The translations under genes and the position numbers were made by a program. Shown here piece by piece: positions 9,640 to 17,645 of a stretch of DNA of 64,000 nt. Origin of the DNA: Mesorhizobium huakuii (GTDB lineage: Bacteria > Pseudomonadota > Alphaproteobacteria > Rhizobiales > Rhizobiaceae); contig NZ_CP050296.1 of assembly GCF_014189455.1 (NCBI RefSeq), forward strand, positions 930,001-994,000, given 5' to 3'. The stretch's first letter is position 1, and each line of letters opens with the position of its first letter. The notes below the pieces were generated by a model. That model was not told the DNA's origin, did not search any database, and worked only from the letters and a program-made list of their open reading frames with translations.

Positions 9640-9749
9640 TCGCCCCGTTTACGGGGGAGTTGAGGAGCGGTCCGCGAAGCGGACGAAAAGCCAATTGCTT
9701 GGCTTTTCGAGTGACGAACGTTCGGCAGGACAGTGAGGGGCAGCGCTGA
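9640..9749 (+). repeat. R4 hairpin repeat, copy 1
   Basis: Contains two clear hairpins, gtccgcgaagcggac and aaaagccaattgcttggctttt, then 'cgagtgacgaac' and 'gaggggcagcg'. The same block recurs at 63511-63622 next to the liv operon. A related left arm (gtaaacggggcgag) lies at 9555, the inverse of ccccgtttac here. Non-coding. Confidence 0.75.
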
Positions 9750-9788
9750 CCTCGACGGTTATGCGCAATGGCCTATGACGCAGTAGAA

Positions 9789-10181
9789 TTATTTTCGGGA
9801 CTTGGATGTGTTCAAAGTGATGGCAGCCCGCACGAGCGACTTCAACGCCTCTTCGTTAACCTCTTCACCCTTCTGAAAATCAATAGCCCGCCGCGTATTG
9901 CCTTCGAGGCTGGAGTTGAACAGGTGCGCCGGATCGGGCAGTGCCGCGCCCTTGGCGAAAGTCAGCTTGACGACGGTCTTGTAGGTCTCGCCGGTGCAGA
10001 TCATGCCGTCATGCTCCCACACCGGCACGCCACGCCATTTCCACGTCTCGACCACCTCGGGATCGGCTTGATGAATGAGCGCGCGCAGCCGGCCAAGCAT
10101 CTCGCCGCGCCAGTCGCCCAATTCCCTAATCCTGCCGTCGATCAGCTCCGAGGGAGATTTGCTCTCCTGCGATCCGGTCAT
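9789..10181 (-). CDS. DUF1801 domain protein
   Basis: A soluble 130-residue protein of the DUF1801/YdhG-like family, of unknown biochemical function. The sequence shows the family pattern of an N-terminal helical part ending 'VVETWKWRGVPVWEHDGMIC', followed by a beta-rich part 'VKLTFAKGAALPDP'. The ATG at 10181 has a GAGGAGA ribosome site; an in-frame TTG 15 nt upstream was not used. It is the last gene of a six-gene run on this strand headed by an ArsR regulator, and follows a second DUF1801 gene. Confidence 0.85.
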   Translation of the reverse strand: MTGSQESKSPSELIDGRIRELGDWRGEMLGRLRALIHQADPEVVETWKWRGVPVWEHDGMICTGETYKTVVKLTFAKGAALPDPAHLFNSSLEGNTRRAIDFQKGEEVNEEALKSLVRAAITLNTSKSRK

Positions 10182-10215
10182 GCTGTCTCTCCTCAAAATA
10201 TGAACAATAGAGCGC

Positions 10216-10644
10216 TCACATGCGCTCGCCAGGCAAGTGGCTGGCCTGCTTCACCCAGGCGCTGAATTGCGCCTCGTCGAATGCGTCGTCCTCATGGATG
10301 TTGAGGTAGCGCGTGTCCTGGCTCCGGGATTCACCCGGTGGCACCGGCTGCAGCGAGGTGCCACGAAAGAAGGCCACCTTGATGTATTTGGTGAAGCAAT
10401 GGACGCCGAGGAACCAGCCCTCGCCCTCGACGCCATAGAGCGGCGAGTTCCATTTGACCGCCTTCTCGACACCGGGCACGGCACGCGAGATGAGCGCGTC
10501 GAGCCGCCCGCCCATCTCGCGCGTCCAGCCCGGCATGGCCGCGATATAGGCCAGCACCGGAGCATCGCCATAACCCTTGGCGATCTGTGGATTGCCGCCG
10601 GAAAGCAGTTTTGGCTCAGCCTTGGCGGCTGTCGACCTGGCCAT
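10216..10644 (-). CDS. DUF1801 domain protein
   Basis: A 142-residue DUF1801-family protein, paralogous in fold to its downstream neighbour. Recognisable stretches are 'AVKWNSPLYGVEGEGWF' and 'IKVAFFRGTSLQPVPPG'; the second part is the family's strand-rich core. The ATG at 10644 follows a near-perfect AGGAGGAAA site, so longer upstream in-frame extensions are not coding. It lies in the ArsR-SRPBCC-VOC-DUF1801 operon. Function is unknown. Confidence 0.87.
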   Translation of the reverse strand: MARSTAAKAEPKLLSGGNPQIAKGYGDAPVLAYIAAMPGWTREMGGRLDALISRAVPGVEKAVKWNSPLYGVEGEGWFLGVHCFTKYIKVAFFRGTSLQPVPPGESRSQDTRYLNIHEDDAFDEAQFSAWVKQASHLPGERM

Positions 10645-10655
10645 AGGCTTTCCTC

Positions 10656-10877
10656 CTACCCGTTGACGCGCTGCACGCTGCGTCCTTTCCCGACATAGGG
10701 CAGCACGAACATATAGAGGCCGCTGAACAGCATAAGGAAGAGCGGCGGCAGTGGCGAATAGACCACCCAGGCGGGCGGCTGTCCAAACGCCATGGTGACG
10801 AAATTGGCGACGACGGTCGCCGTGAAGATGATCGACAGCCAGCGATGCGTCTGCCTGATCCAATTGCTCCAGTCCAA
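10656..10877 (-). CDS. small two-helix membrane protein
   Basis: A 73-residue protein with two hydrophobic segments (about residues 13-31 and 43-62), separated by a Gly-Pro-rich loop (GQPPAWVVYSP), and a basic C-terminus. It ends 11 nt before the DUF1801 gene and follows the VOC gene on the same strand, so it belongs to the same transcript. It does not match a family I can name with confidence. The start is supported by an AGGAGGTCAT ribosome site. Confidence 0.7.
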   Translation of the reverse strand: MDWSNWIRQTHRWLSIIFTATVVANFVTMAFGQPPAWVVYSPLPPLFLMLFSGLYMFVLPYVGKGRSVQRVNG

Positions 10878-10916
10878 GATGACCTCCTCTGAAAAAATGC
10901 GTGAAACCGGGCGCTG

Positions 10917-11309
10917 CTACCAGCGCGCCAGTTGGGTGATCTGGATGAGATTGCCGCAGCCGTCGTTCAGCTTGGCGATGGTCGAGCCGGTCACCTCGGT
11001 CGGCGCCATGGCGAACGTGCCACCGCGCGCCTTGATGCGCTCATGGTCGCTCTTGACGTCATCGGTGAAGAACATCACCGCCGGTTGGCCCTGCTCGAAC
11101 ATCGCCTGCTGATAGGCCTTGGCCGCCGGCTGGTTGTTGAGCGCCAGTTGCAGCTCGGTGCCCTCGGGTTCATCAGGCGAGGCGACCGTCAGCCAGCGGA
11201 ACGGCCCGTTGCTGAAATCGGCCTTCTTGGTCAGGCCGAGCACGCCGGTGTAGAAGGCAAGCGCCTTGTCCTGGTCATCGACATAGATGCTGGTCAGTTT
11301 GATCTTCAT
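10917..11309 (-). CDS. VOC (glyoxalase/bleomycin-resistance) fold protein
   Basis: A 130-residue single-domain member of the vicinal-oxygen-chelate superfamily. The N-terminus (MKIKLTSIYVDDQDKALAFY) and the C-terminal 'GTFAMAPTEVTGS...LNDGCGNLIQITQL' pattern form the paired beta-alpha-beta-beta-beta modules. The usual His/Glu metal ligands are not all obvious, so catalysis is uncertain. It lies between the SRPBCC gene and the small membrane protein gene in an ArsR-led operon; such clusters are common in soil alphaproteobacteria, with no settled function. Confidence 0.88.
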   Translation of the reverse strand: MKIKLTSIYVDDQDKALAFYTGVLGLTKKADFSNGPFRWLTVASPDEPEGTELQLALNNQPAAKAYQQAMFEQGQPAVMFFTDDVKSDHERIKARGGTFAMAPTEVTGSTIAKLNDGCGNLIQITQLARW

Positions 11310-11379
11310 CGTCTTCCTCCATAGGTTTTGCTGGCGGCGGGCCGCCTGGTTCGTCAGCTGTGGTTTTCAAATCGGCTGG

Positions 11380-11811
11380 TCAGTCCGTCCGGTCGAGAAG
11401 CTCTTCCAGTTTCTCGAAGAATTGCGGCCAGCCGGTTCTTGCGCCGCCATAGGCGCGCCGCTGATCGGGGCGGAAGCCGGATTGCTCCATGCGCAGATGC
11501 GTTCCGGTTGATGTCGGGGTCAGCGTGAAGGTCACCACGCTCCTCAAATCGAAGGCCGGGTCCGGATGCGCGAGGTTCCAGGTGTAGGACAGCGTCTTGT
11601 TCGGCTCGACGGCCAGCACCTCGCAGTCCAGCACGCCGCCCCAATCGGCGCTGATGTTGAAGCGGTGGCCGACATCAGGCTTGAAATCATTCTTCATCAG
11701 CCACTCCTCGATCAGATGCGGTTGCGTCAGCGCGCGCCAGAGTTTTTCCGGCGGATGGGAAATCTGCCGCTCGACGACGACAGTGCGGGTCTCCTGGGCA
11801 CTATCGTTCAC
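11380..11811 (-). CDS. SRPBCC/AHSA1-like protein
   Basis: A 143-residue START-like protein of the AHSA1 (activator of Hsp90 ATPase C-terminal-like) subgroup, a fold that encloses hydrophobic ligands. It opens 'VVVERQISHPPEKLWRALT' and includes 'LIEEWLMKNDFKPDVGHRF'. The start is a GTG overlapping the TGA of the upstream arsR-type gene (GTGA), a sign of translational coupling. ArsR-AHSA1 pairs are a recurrent bacterial unit. The ligand is unknown. Confidence 0.9.
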   Translation of the reverse strand: MNDSAQETRTVVVERQISHPPEKLWRALTQPHLIEEWLMKNDFKPDVGHRFNISADWGGVLDCEVLAVEPNKTLSYTWNLAHPDPAFDLRSVVTFTLTPTSTGTHLRMEQSGFRPDQRRAYGGARTGWPQFFEKLEELLDRTD

Positions 11812-12137
11812 TGGTCCATCCTTTTGAGCAAATCCTCGAGATCGTCGAACCGGCTTTCCCAGAACCCGGCCATCTCACGTGTCCAGTCCATCAGCGGCGC
11901 CAGCGCACTAAGCTGCGCGCTGTAATGCGTCTGGCGGCCTTCATGGCGGTCACGCACCAGCCCGGCCTGCTTGAGCAGGCCGAGATGCTTCGACACGGCC
12001 GGCTGCGAGACGCCGGACTGGCTCGTCAGTGCCCCCACCGTCTGCTCGCCCTGGCGGCACAGCCGCTCGAAGATCGCCCGCCTGGTCGGGTCGGCGAGCG
12101 TCCTGAAAAGCATGTCATGGGTGTCTGGCATCTGCAA
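11808..12137 (-). CDS. ArsR-family transcriptional regulator
   Basis: A 109-residue winged-helix regulator. The family core is plain: 'LFRTLADPTRRAIFERL' followed by the recognition helix region 'QSGVSQPAVSKHLGLLKQ' and the wing 'RDRHEGRQTHYSAQ'. It lacks the cysteine pairs of metal-sensing ArsR proteins, so it belongs to the non-metal subgroup linked to SRPBCC proteins. It heads the operon down to the second DUF1801 gene at 9789 and probably autoregulates it. Confidence 0.92.
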   Translation of the reverse strand: MQMPDTHDMLFRTLADPTRRAIFERLCRQGEQTVGALTSQSGVSQPAVSKHLGLLKQAGLVRDRHEGRQTHYSAQLSALAPLMDWTREMAGFWESRFDDLEDLLKRMDQ

Positions 12138-12220
12138 TCGATAACCCGTTGGCTATTGGTTGACGTATAACCACAGGGATATATGTTCGTCAAGAGCAAG
12201 ATTGGAATGGGCGGAAATGG

Positions 12221-12955
12221 CTAGATGTCGGCACCGGCGCTGCTGATCTCCTGTGCCACCAGTTCCTGCAGCTGCCACAGATTGCGGTCGCGTATGCCGC
12301 AGGCGTCGAGGTGACGGATGGTCTCGAACAGATATTGCGCACCCGAGCCCCAGTGGCCGACGGCCCTGGCCAAAGTCGCCGCGACCGCCTCCTTGTCCAG
12401 CTTGCCGGCATAGCGCGGATTGGCAGGATCGACGACGAAGCCGAGTGCCCGGCCTTCCCCGCTCTCGGTGCTGACCCGCAGCCAGCGCGGCACGTTGACG
12501 GCGGGCAGGATGGTCATCTCGCGGCGCAGCAGCGCCTCCAGATTGGCGGCAACCGGTTCGGCGATTTCGAACACCATGCCCTGGCACTGGCCGCCACGAT
12601 CGAGTGCCATCATCAGGCCGGGCTGCTCCGGTGTGCCGCGAAAGCGCTGCACGGTGAAGCAGAACGACCGGTGCCAGCCGCGCGCCACCGCCCGTTCGCC
12701 ACCCCGCACCTCGCCGGCCGGCTTCCACAGCAGCGAGCCATAGGCGAACAGTTTCAGCGGTCCGGGCGGTGCCGAGGCCAGGATCTCGTCGCGAAACCGC
12801 GCGTAGTCGGCGTCCAGCATGTAGACCATGCCCGGCGTTGGCCCGGCATCCTCGACCATGCGCATGGTCCGCGCCACCAGCGCCTCGGTCAGCGCCATCG
12901 GCGCCTTGTGCGGTGGTGCCTTGCGCGGCGATGCGGCGGAAATGGCCTTGTTCAT
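12221..12955 (-). CDS. gamma-glutamylcyclotransferase, ChaC family
   Basis: A 244-residue cytosolic enzyme of the ChaC type, expected to cleave glutathione to 5-oxoproline and Cys-Gly. The substrate-binding loop 'LFAYGSLLWKP' is at about residues 68-78. The catalytic glutamate lies in 'LEALLRREM'. The protein carries a basic N-terminal extension of about 40 residues. The flanks hold an ArsR operon on one side and hsp20 on the other, with no obvious co-transcription partner. Confidence 0.88.
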   Translation of the reverse strand: MNKAISAASPRKAPPHKAPMALTEALVARTMRMVEDAGPTPGMVYMLDADYARFRDEILASAPPGPLKLFAYGSLLWKPAGEVRGGERAVARGWHRSFCFTVQRFRGTPEQPGLMMALDRGGQCQGMVFEIAEPVAANLEALLRREMTILPAVNVPRWLRVSTESGEGRALGFVVDPANPRYAGKLDKEAVAATLARAVGHWGSGAQYLFETIRHLDACGIRDRNLWQLQELVAQEISSAGADI

Positions 12956-13076
12956 CCTTGCGCTCCCAGCCTTGCCGCCATGTTGCCGAAGGCTGCGGGA
13001 TTCTCAAGGGCGACCGGCGCGAAATCCGCCGGCCAATGCCGGGCGTGCGCGGCACGCACGCCCGGCTGGTCTGTTC

Positions 13077-13180
13077 TAGAGCAATTTCAGGAAAAGCGTG
13101 AAACGGTTTTCCGTCCGAAATTGCGTCAAAACAAAGAGTTAGAGCAGTTCACCGTTTCCGTGAAACGGTGAACTGCTCTA
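13077..13180. repeat. R2 double-hairpin repeat, copy 1 (terminator-like)
   Basis: A 104-bp repeat, also present at 26510-26614. The right half is a near-perfect hairpin of about 19 bp (tagagcagttcaccgtttc pairs with tgaaacggtgaactgctcta) with a minimal loop. The left half holds a second hairpin around 'gaaaacgg/ccgtc'. Its last three bases, CTA, are the TAG stop codon of the hsp20 gene read on the minus strand. The hairpin therefore sits directly at the 3' end of that mRNA. Confidence 0.85.
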
Positions 13181-13699
13181 GTGCTTGGTGCTCTTGCCGC
13201 CGATCGGAATGCGCTTCGCCTTGCTCTGCGCCTTCTCGGACTTCGGCAAGCTCACGGACAGGACGCCGTTGCGGAAATCGGCCGCGACCTTGTCCTCGGC
13301 GACTTCGAAGCCGATCGGGATGCGACGTTCGAAGCGGCCATAGTACCGCTCGGAGAACTGACGCTCCTTGTCGTCGGTTTCGGAGTGTTTTTCGCCGCGC
13401 AACGTCAGGACGCCGTCATCGAGCAACACCTCGATGTCCTTCTCCTCCATGCCGGGTATTTCGGCTGTCACGCGGATCTCCTTGTCGGTTTCGGAGATTT
13501 CCACGCTGGGCCAACCGGTGCCGGACGAAGAGAACCTGCCCATGGACGGAAGCCGCGCCTCGAAGCCGCGGAACATGTCGTCGACCAGGCGGCTCATCTC
13601 GCGATGCAGGCCCATGAACGGGTCCCGGTCGCCTTCGCGAAAGAGGGTCGGAGACTGGCTGGTGTCGCGGCTCCACGGCATGAGATCACGAATGGTCAT
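13178..13699 (-). CDS. small heat-shock protein Hsp20
   Basis: A 173-residue ATP-independent chaperone. The alpha-crystallin domain spans about residues 62-155, starting 'WPSVEISETDKEIRVTAEIP' and ending at the 'FRNGVLSVSLPK' signature (G-V-L motif). A C-terminal IPI anchoring motif is present (RIPIGGK). The N-terminus (MTIRDLMPWSRD) resembles rhizobial IbpA-like proteins. The ATG at 13699 has a GGAGAAA site. The stop codon is supplied by the R2 repeat. Confidence 0.93.
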   Translation of the reverse strand: MTIRDLMPWSRDTSQSPTLFREGDRDPFMGLHREMSRLVDDMFRGFEARLPSMGRFSSSGTGWPSVEISETDKEIRVTAEIPGMEEKDIEVLLDDGVLTLRGEKHSETDDKERQFSERYYGRFERRIPIGFEVAEDKVAADFRNGVLSVSLPKSEKAQSKAKRIPIGGKSTKH

Positions 13700-14213
13700 T
13701 GCACTTTCTCCTTTCTTGATCCTGTTTCTGGTACGTACGTTTGTATGCACTGCCTGCCATGCTCCGGAGGACAATACACCGTCTGAAGCCGGCATCGCTG
13801 CCAGCCCCATCTGTGCTTGCTGTTTTCGCTCTGCTTCTGGTCCGATCCGCTCAACCTTTGGGAACGCCCTCGCCCGCCGCGGGTCTCCCGCAACGTCATC
13901 GCCTCCGGCACATGATGCCCGAGTTCGACGGTCACAAGACCATCGCCCAACGCGGCGTCGCCCATGAAGCTGACGCCCGCGTCTGCACCGGCCCCATCCG
14001 GCGCCGGCATGGTCGATCTGGGGTTCGTTGCGAGGGGGTCAAGACCTGGTAATGCAATGTGATCGTCGAATTGCAAAGCCTGCCTAACACCCCATGCGCC
14101 TGCGATATCCTCATAGGCCTGGTCAGCATTCGAAAACATGGGCTTGAACGACTGGCTGCACGATCTGCGCGAACGATAGGTCTTTCACACAACAACGGCC
14201 AGATGGCCTCCCG
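13700..14213. other. 514-bp gap with no recognisable gene
   Basis: Lies between hsp20 and the lysR-type gene. The open frames here (for example 13696-14139 on the minus strand) have no family resemblance, and the one on the minus strand runs through the hsp20 ribosome site. It must contain the hsp20 promoter. I looked for a ROSE-type RNA thermometer at the hsp20 ribosome site and could not define one. Confidence 0.5.
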
Positions 14214-15122
14214 CTACGACAGCAGCGGCATCGGCACCTTCAGCCCATCAATCAGCGCATCCCGAAACAGCGCGATCGGGCGGGCCAGCCGTCCGGCGGG
14301 CGGGCGGTGCAGCAGCCAGGCGCGCACTTGCGGTTTGAAGTCGGGGCAGTCGATGACCTCCACTCTGTCGCGCCAGCGACTGTCGGCGAAGGCGCCGGGC
14401 GTGACGATGCCGATGCCGTGGCCGCGCGCCACCAGCGACATTCTGAGGTCGACGCTGAGCGCCTCCACCCCGACCTGGAACGGCAGCCTCGCCGCCTCGA
14501 AACTCTGGCGGATGAAGGCGCGAAAACCGCAGCCGTTTTCGTTCATCACCCAGGCAAAGCGCGACAGCGAGGCAAGGTCGGCTTTCTTAGGCACGCCAAG
14601 GCTGGGCGACGCGACCAGCAGCACCGACTGCGCGCCGAGATCGTCGCAGACCAGTTCGTCCGGCGGCGCCAGGCCTTCGGCAAGACACACCGCCACCGCG
14701 TCGAGCTCGCTGCGCGCCACCTGCTCCACCAGCCTTGGCGACCAGCCCGAGGTGATGCGCAGCGTCAGCTGCGGAAAGGCGGCGCGCAGGCTGTCGAGCG
14801 GCAGCGCAAGTGCCGCGTCGGAGAGATAGGGCATGATGCCCAAGCGGAACTCGCCCTTGACCTCGGCTTGCGGCGACACGCCAGCCCTGAGATCCTCCAG
14901 CGAGCGCAGCACGCGCCTGCCATGTTCATAGGCCTCGCGTCCGGACGCCGTCGGCTTCAGCGGCTTCGACTGGCGGTCGAGCAGTGCTGTCGCCAGCCCA
15001 TCCTCCAGATTCTGGATGCGCCGCGTGACGCCCGGCTGCGTCAGGTTGAGCCTGGCCGAGGCGCCGACGATCGAGCCGGTTTCCACCACGGCGATGAAGG
15101 CTTCGAGATCATGGATGTTCAT
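14214..15122 (-). CDS. LysR-family transcriptional regulator
   Basis: A 302-residue regulator with the N-terminal winged helix (MNIHDLEAFIAVVETGS, LNLTQPGVTRRIQNLE) and a C-terminal ligand-binding domain starting near residue 90 (GEFRLGIMPYLSD). It is divergent from an MFS transporter gene across a 97-bp AT-rich gap containing an AGCAT-N4-ATGCT inverted repeat. It probably controls that transporter, the usual LysR arrangement. The ligand is unknown. Confidence 0.93.
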   Translation of the reverse strand: MNIHDLEAFIAVVETGSIVGASARLNLTQPGVTRRIQNLEDGLATALLDRQSKPLKPTASGREAYEHGRRVLRSLEDLRAGVSPQAEVKGEFRLGIMPYLSDAALALPLDSLRAAFPQLTLRITSGWSPRLVEQVARSELDAVAVCLAEGLAPPDELVCDDLGAQSVLLVASPSLGVPKKADLASLSRFAWVMNENGCGFRAFIRQSFEAARLPFQVGVEALSVDLRMSLVARGHGIGIVTPGAFADSRWRDRVEVIDCPDFKPQVRAWLLHRPPAGRLARPIALFRDALIDGLKVPMPLLS

Positions 15123-15161
15123 GCGTATCTCGCATAATCATTATCGATTTGATTGAATTAT

Positions 15162-15175
15162 AGCATGATAATGCT
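15162..15175. promoter_or_regulatory. candidate LysR-type operator
   Basis: AGCATGATAATGCT is a perfect 5-bp inverted repeat with a 4-bp spacer in the AT-rich gap between divergent lysR and MFS genes. It lies about 45 bp upstream of the MFS start. Confidence 0.5.
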
Positions 15176-15219
15176 TTGGCATAAAGTCCCCTCACAATAT
15201 GCAACTTCTTGAGGACTCC

Positions 15220-16446
15220 ATGCCTGACACCAATGATGGCCAGCTGTGCGAACGGTTGCCGGCGGCGAGCACCATCACCGGCCCGCAGACGCTGCTGTTT
15301 GCCGCCTCCACCGGCATCATCGTCACCAATCTGTTCGCGCCGCAGACACTGGTCGGGCTGATCGGCCCGTCACTCGGTGCAAGCGCTGCCAGCGTCGGCC
15401 TGGTCGCCATGGCGACGTTGCTCGGCTATGCCGCCGGCCTGTTCTTCCTGGTGCCGATGGCCGATCTCGCCGAGAACCGCGCGCTGATCCTGCGCATGCT
15501 CCTGACGGCCGCCCTTGCGGCTGGCGTCGCCACCTTCGCACCCACCATCGCCTCGCTGCTGGTCGTCCTGTTCGTCCTCGGCGCCGCCTGTTCGGCGATC
15601 CAGATCCTGGTGCCGATCGCCGCCTCGATGGCGCCACCCGGCGAGGCCGGCCGCGTCATCGGCGACGTCATGAGCGGACTGATGATCGGCATCCTGCTGG
15701 CGCGGCCGCTGGCCAGCCTGATCGCCGATTCCTGGGGCTGGCGCGCTTTCTACGGCCTTAGCGCCGGGGCACTCCTCCTGCTCGCCTGCGTGCTTGCCTT
15801 CACCTTGCCGCGGCGGCGCCCGGAGGCGAAGTCGACCTATGGCGCGCTGATCGCCTCATTGTTCGGTCTGCTGCGCGACGAGCCGGTGCTGCGGCGCCGA
15901 GCGCTGACGGCGGCGCTGGTGATGGCGGCGTTCAGCCTCTTCTGGACGGCGGTGGCCTTGCGCCTCGCACAGCCGCCCTTCGGCCTTGGCCAACGCGGCA
16001 TTGCGCTGTTCGCACTCGTCGGCGCCGGCGGCGCGGTGGTCACACCGCTGTTCGGCCGCGCCGGCGATCATGGCTGGACGCGATCCGCCACCATCTTCTG
16101 CCATCTCGTGCTGATCGGCGCGATGGCGCTGGCCGCCTGGGCTGGCTCCAGCGACCCCCTAACCGGATGGCTGCCGCTGGTGCTGATGGGCGCCAGCGCC
16201 GTGCTGCTCGACATCGGCGTCACCGGCGACCAGACGCTCGGCCGCCGCGCCGTCAATCTCTTGCGGCCCCAGGCACGCGGTCGCCTCAACGGCCTGTTCG
16301 TCGGCATCTTCTTCATCGGCGGCGCCATCGGCTCCTTGCTGGCCGGCATCGCCTGGAACTGGGGCGGGTGGCCAGCGGTCTGTGCCATCGGCGGCGCCTT
16401 TGGGCTCGTCGCCCTGCTGGTCGACTGGATCGGCGGGCCGGAATAG
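15220..16446 (+). CDS. MFS transporter
   Basis: A 408-residue major-facilitator protein with 12 predicted helices, probably a drug or metabolite exporter. The start is placed at the ATG with GAGGA 4 nt upstream; an ATG 21 nt earlier is in frame but less well supported. Typical MFS loop features are present, such as 'FFLVPMADLAENRALILRM' between helices 2 and 3. The last helix ends 'FGLVALLVDWIGGPE'. It is divergent from the LysR gene that probably regulates it. Confidence 0.9.
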   Translation: MPDTNDGQLCERLPAASTITGPQTLLFAASTGIIVTNLFAPQTLVGLIGPSLGASAASVGLVAMATLLGYAAGLFFLVPMADLAENRALILRMLLTAALAAGVATFAPTIASLLVVLFVLGAACSAIQILVPIAASMAPPGEAGRVIGDVMSGLMIGILLARPLASLIADSWGWRAFYGLSAGALLLLACVLAFTLPRRRPEAKSTYGALIASLFGLLRDEPVLRRRALTAALVMAAFSLFWTAVALRLAQPPFGLGQRGIALFALVGAGGAVVTPLFGRAGDHGWTRSATIFCHLVLIGAMALAAWAGSSDPLTGWLPLVLMGASAVLLDIGVTGDQTLGRRAVNLLRPQARGRLNGLFVGIFFIGGAIGSLLAGIAWNWGGWPAVCAIGGAFGLVALLVDWIGGPE

Positions 16447-16674
16447 GCACTCGCGGACCCGCGATCTTGCGACCCTGGCACGCCGCTACCGGGGCAGGAT
16501 CGCCGCCGTCAGCGGGAGCGGGCGAACAATCGCGCCAACCGGCGAATCGCGCGAACCGATGCATCGGCCGCCGGGGAACAATGTTGCCGGCAAAGCGTTT
16601 TGATCCTTGCCGGAGGACGTCATGAACGATGCGTCGGCAAAACCCGCGGGCCTGTCCTTTCATCGACGGAGCGC

Positions 16675-17313
16675 GTGAACACGCTGTCGCATTTCCACCG
16701 CGCCGAGATCGCGCGCATGGCTGGATGGCGCGATCGCCTCGACAGGACCACGAACTGGGCGATCACCGTGGTGGCAGCAATGCTTTCGGTGTCGCTGTCC
16801 ACGGCCAGCGCGCATCACGGCGTGCTGCTGTTCGCCATGCTGCTGATCCTGCTGCTTCTGTGGATCGAGGCGCGCCGCTACCGCTTCTTCGACTTCTACC
16901 GGGCCCGCGTGCGCCAGTTCGAGCGCCACTATTTCGCGCAGATATTTTCGCCGCAGCCTGACTTCGCCTCGGATTGGCTGCTCATAGTCGGCGAAGGCCT
17001 GCGCGCGCCGAAGTTTCTGCTGTCGCACCGGGCCGCGTTGGCACGCCGCCTGCGGCGGAATTACATCTATCTCTTCATGATCCTGTTGCTGGCCTGGGTG
17101 CTCAAAATAACGACCCCCAGCCTTCAGGCCGGGGTTGTCGGGACCGGCTTCGTCGGCTCGCTCCGCTATGCTGTCGACAGCGCCGCCCTTGGCCCCATTC
17201 CCGGCGTGGCGATCGTGGTCGGCGTGGCTGCATTCTATGCCTGGCTGTTCGCCATCGTGCTTTTCGCGTCCGGCGGCGACGGCGAGCTCACCTTCGGTGA
17301 CGTCCATGTCTGA
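16675..17313 (+). CDS. DUF2270 membrane protein, unusual start
   Basis: About 212 residues matching the DUF2270 pattern (LSHFHRAEIARMAGWRDRLD, then 'IEARRYRFFDFYRARVRQFE'), with four hydrophobic segments. Function unknown. The expected ribosome site GGAGGA and ATG (16622) lie upstream, but that frame gives only 18 codons and ends in a TGA that overlaps the GTG at 16675 (GTGA). Either the gene starts by reinitiation at the GTG, or one C is missing near 16650. Restoring it would fuse 'MNDASAKPAG' to 'PVLSSTERVNTLSHF'. I favour the missing base. Confidence 0.75.
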   Translation: MNTLSHFHRAEIARMAGWRDRLDRTTNWAITVVAAMLSVSLSTASAHHGVLLFAMLLILLLLWIEARRYRFFDFYRARVRQFERHYFAQIFSPQPDFASDWLLIVGEGLRAPKFLLSHRAALARRLRRNYIYLFMILLLAWVLKITTPSLQAGVVGTGFVGSLRYAVDSAALGPIPGVAIVVGVAAFYAWLFAIVLFASGGDGELTFGDVHV

Positions 17314-17333
17314 CATGGACGCCTGACTTCGCT

Positions 17334-17477
17334 CTATATGCCGAAAAACTGCCTGCCGATCATGTAGCCCAGCGCCGCCACGACCAGCGGAAACAGCGCC
17401 GGTGCAGCCTTGCTGAAGAAGGAAGGTTTTGTGTCGTTGGGCGGCACATAACGTGCATTGCCGAGATTCTTGGTCAT
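17334..17477 (-). CDS. 47-residue membrane-anchored small protein
   Basis: A short frame starting MTKNLGNARYVPPND and ending in a hydrophobic segment 'ALFPLVVAALGYMIGRQFFG'. The composition (soluble Pro-rich head, one membrane helix at the C-terminus, clean start and stop) looks like a real small protein. GGGGTAGG lies upstream as a modest ribosome site. It is convergent with the DUF2270 gene. No family is recognised. Confidence 0.55.
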   Translation of the reverse strand: MTKNLGNARYVPPNDTKPSFFSKAAPALFPLVVAALGYMIGRQFFGI

Positions 17478-17645
17478 TGCCTACCCCGCGCCAAACCAGT
17501 CAGTTTCGCGCATGTCGTTATCCCAAAACCGCTGCGCGGTTCCGGTCGACATGCATTAGAACACGCTCATTAACAGCATGGCCGAATTAACGGGTTGCAA
17601 AGAAATTAGATCGAATCGCCGACTTTGCGTGGTGAAATTCGCAAC

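Noticed and set aside
13700..13800. ROSE-type RNA thermometer before hsp20
   Set aside because: Common before rhizobial hsp20 genes, but I could not draw the diagnostic short hairpin pairing the ribosome site here.
13696..14139. 147-codon minus-strand frame upstream of hsp20
   Set aside because: No family resemblance. It overlaps the hsp20 ribosome site and start region, and no ribosome site of its own was seen.
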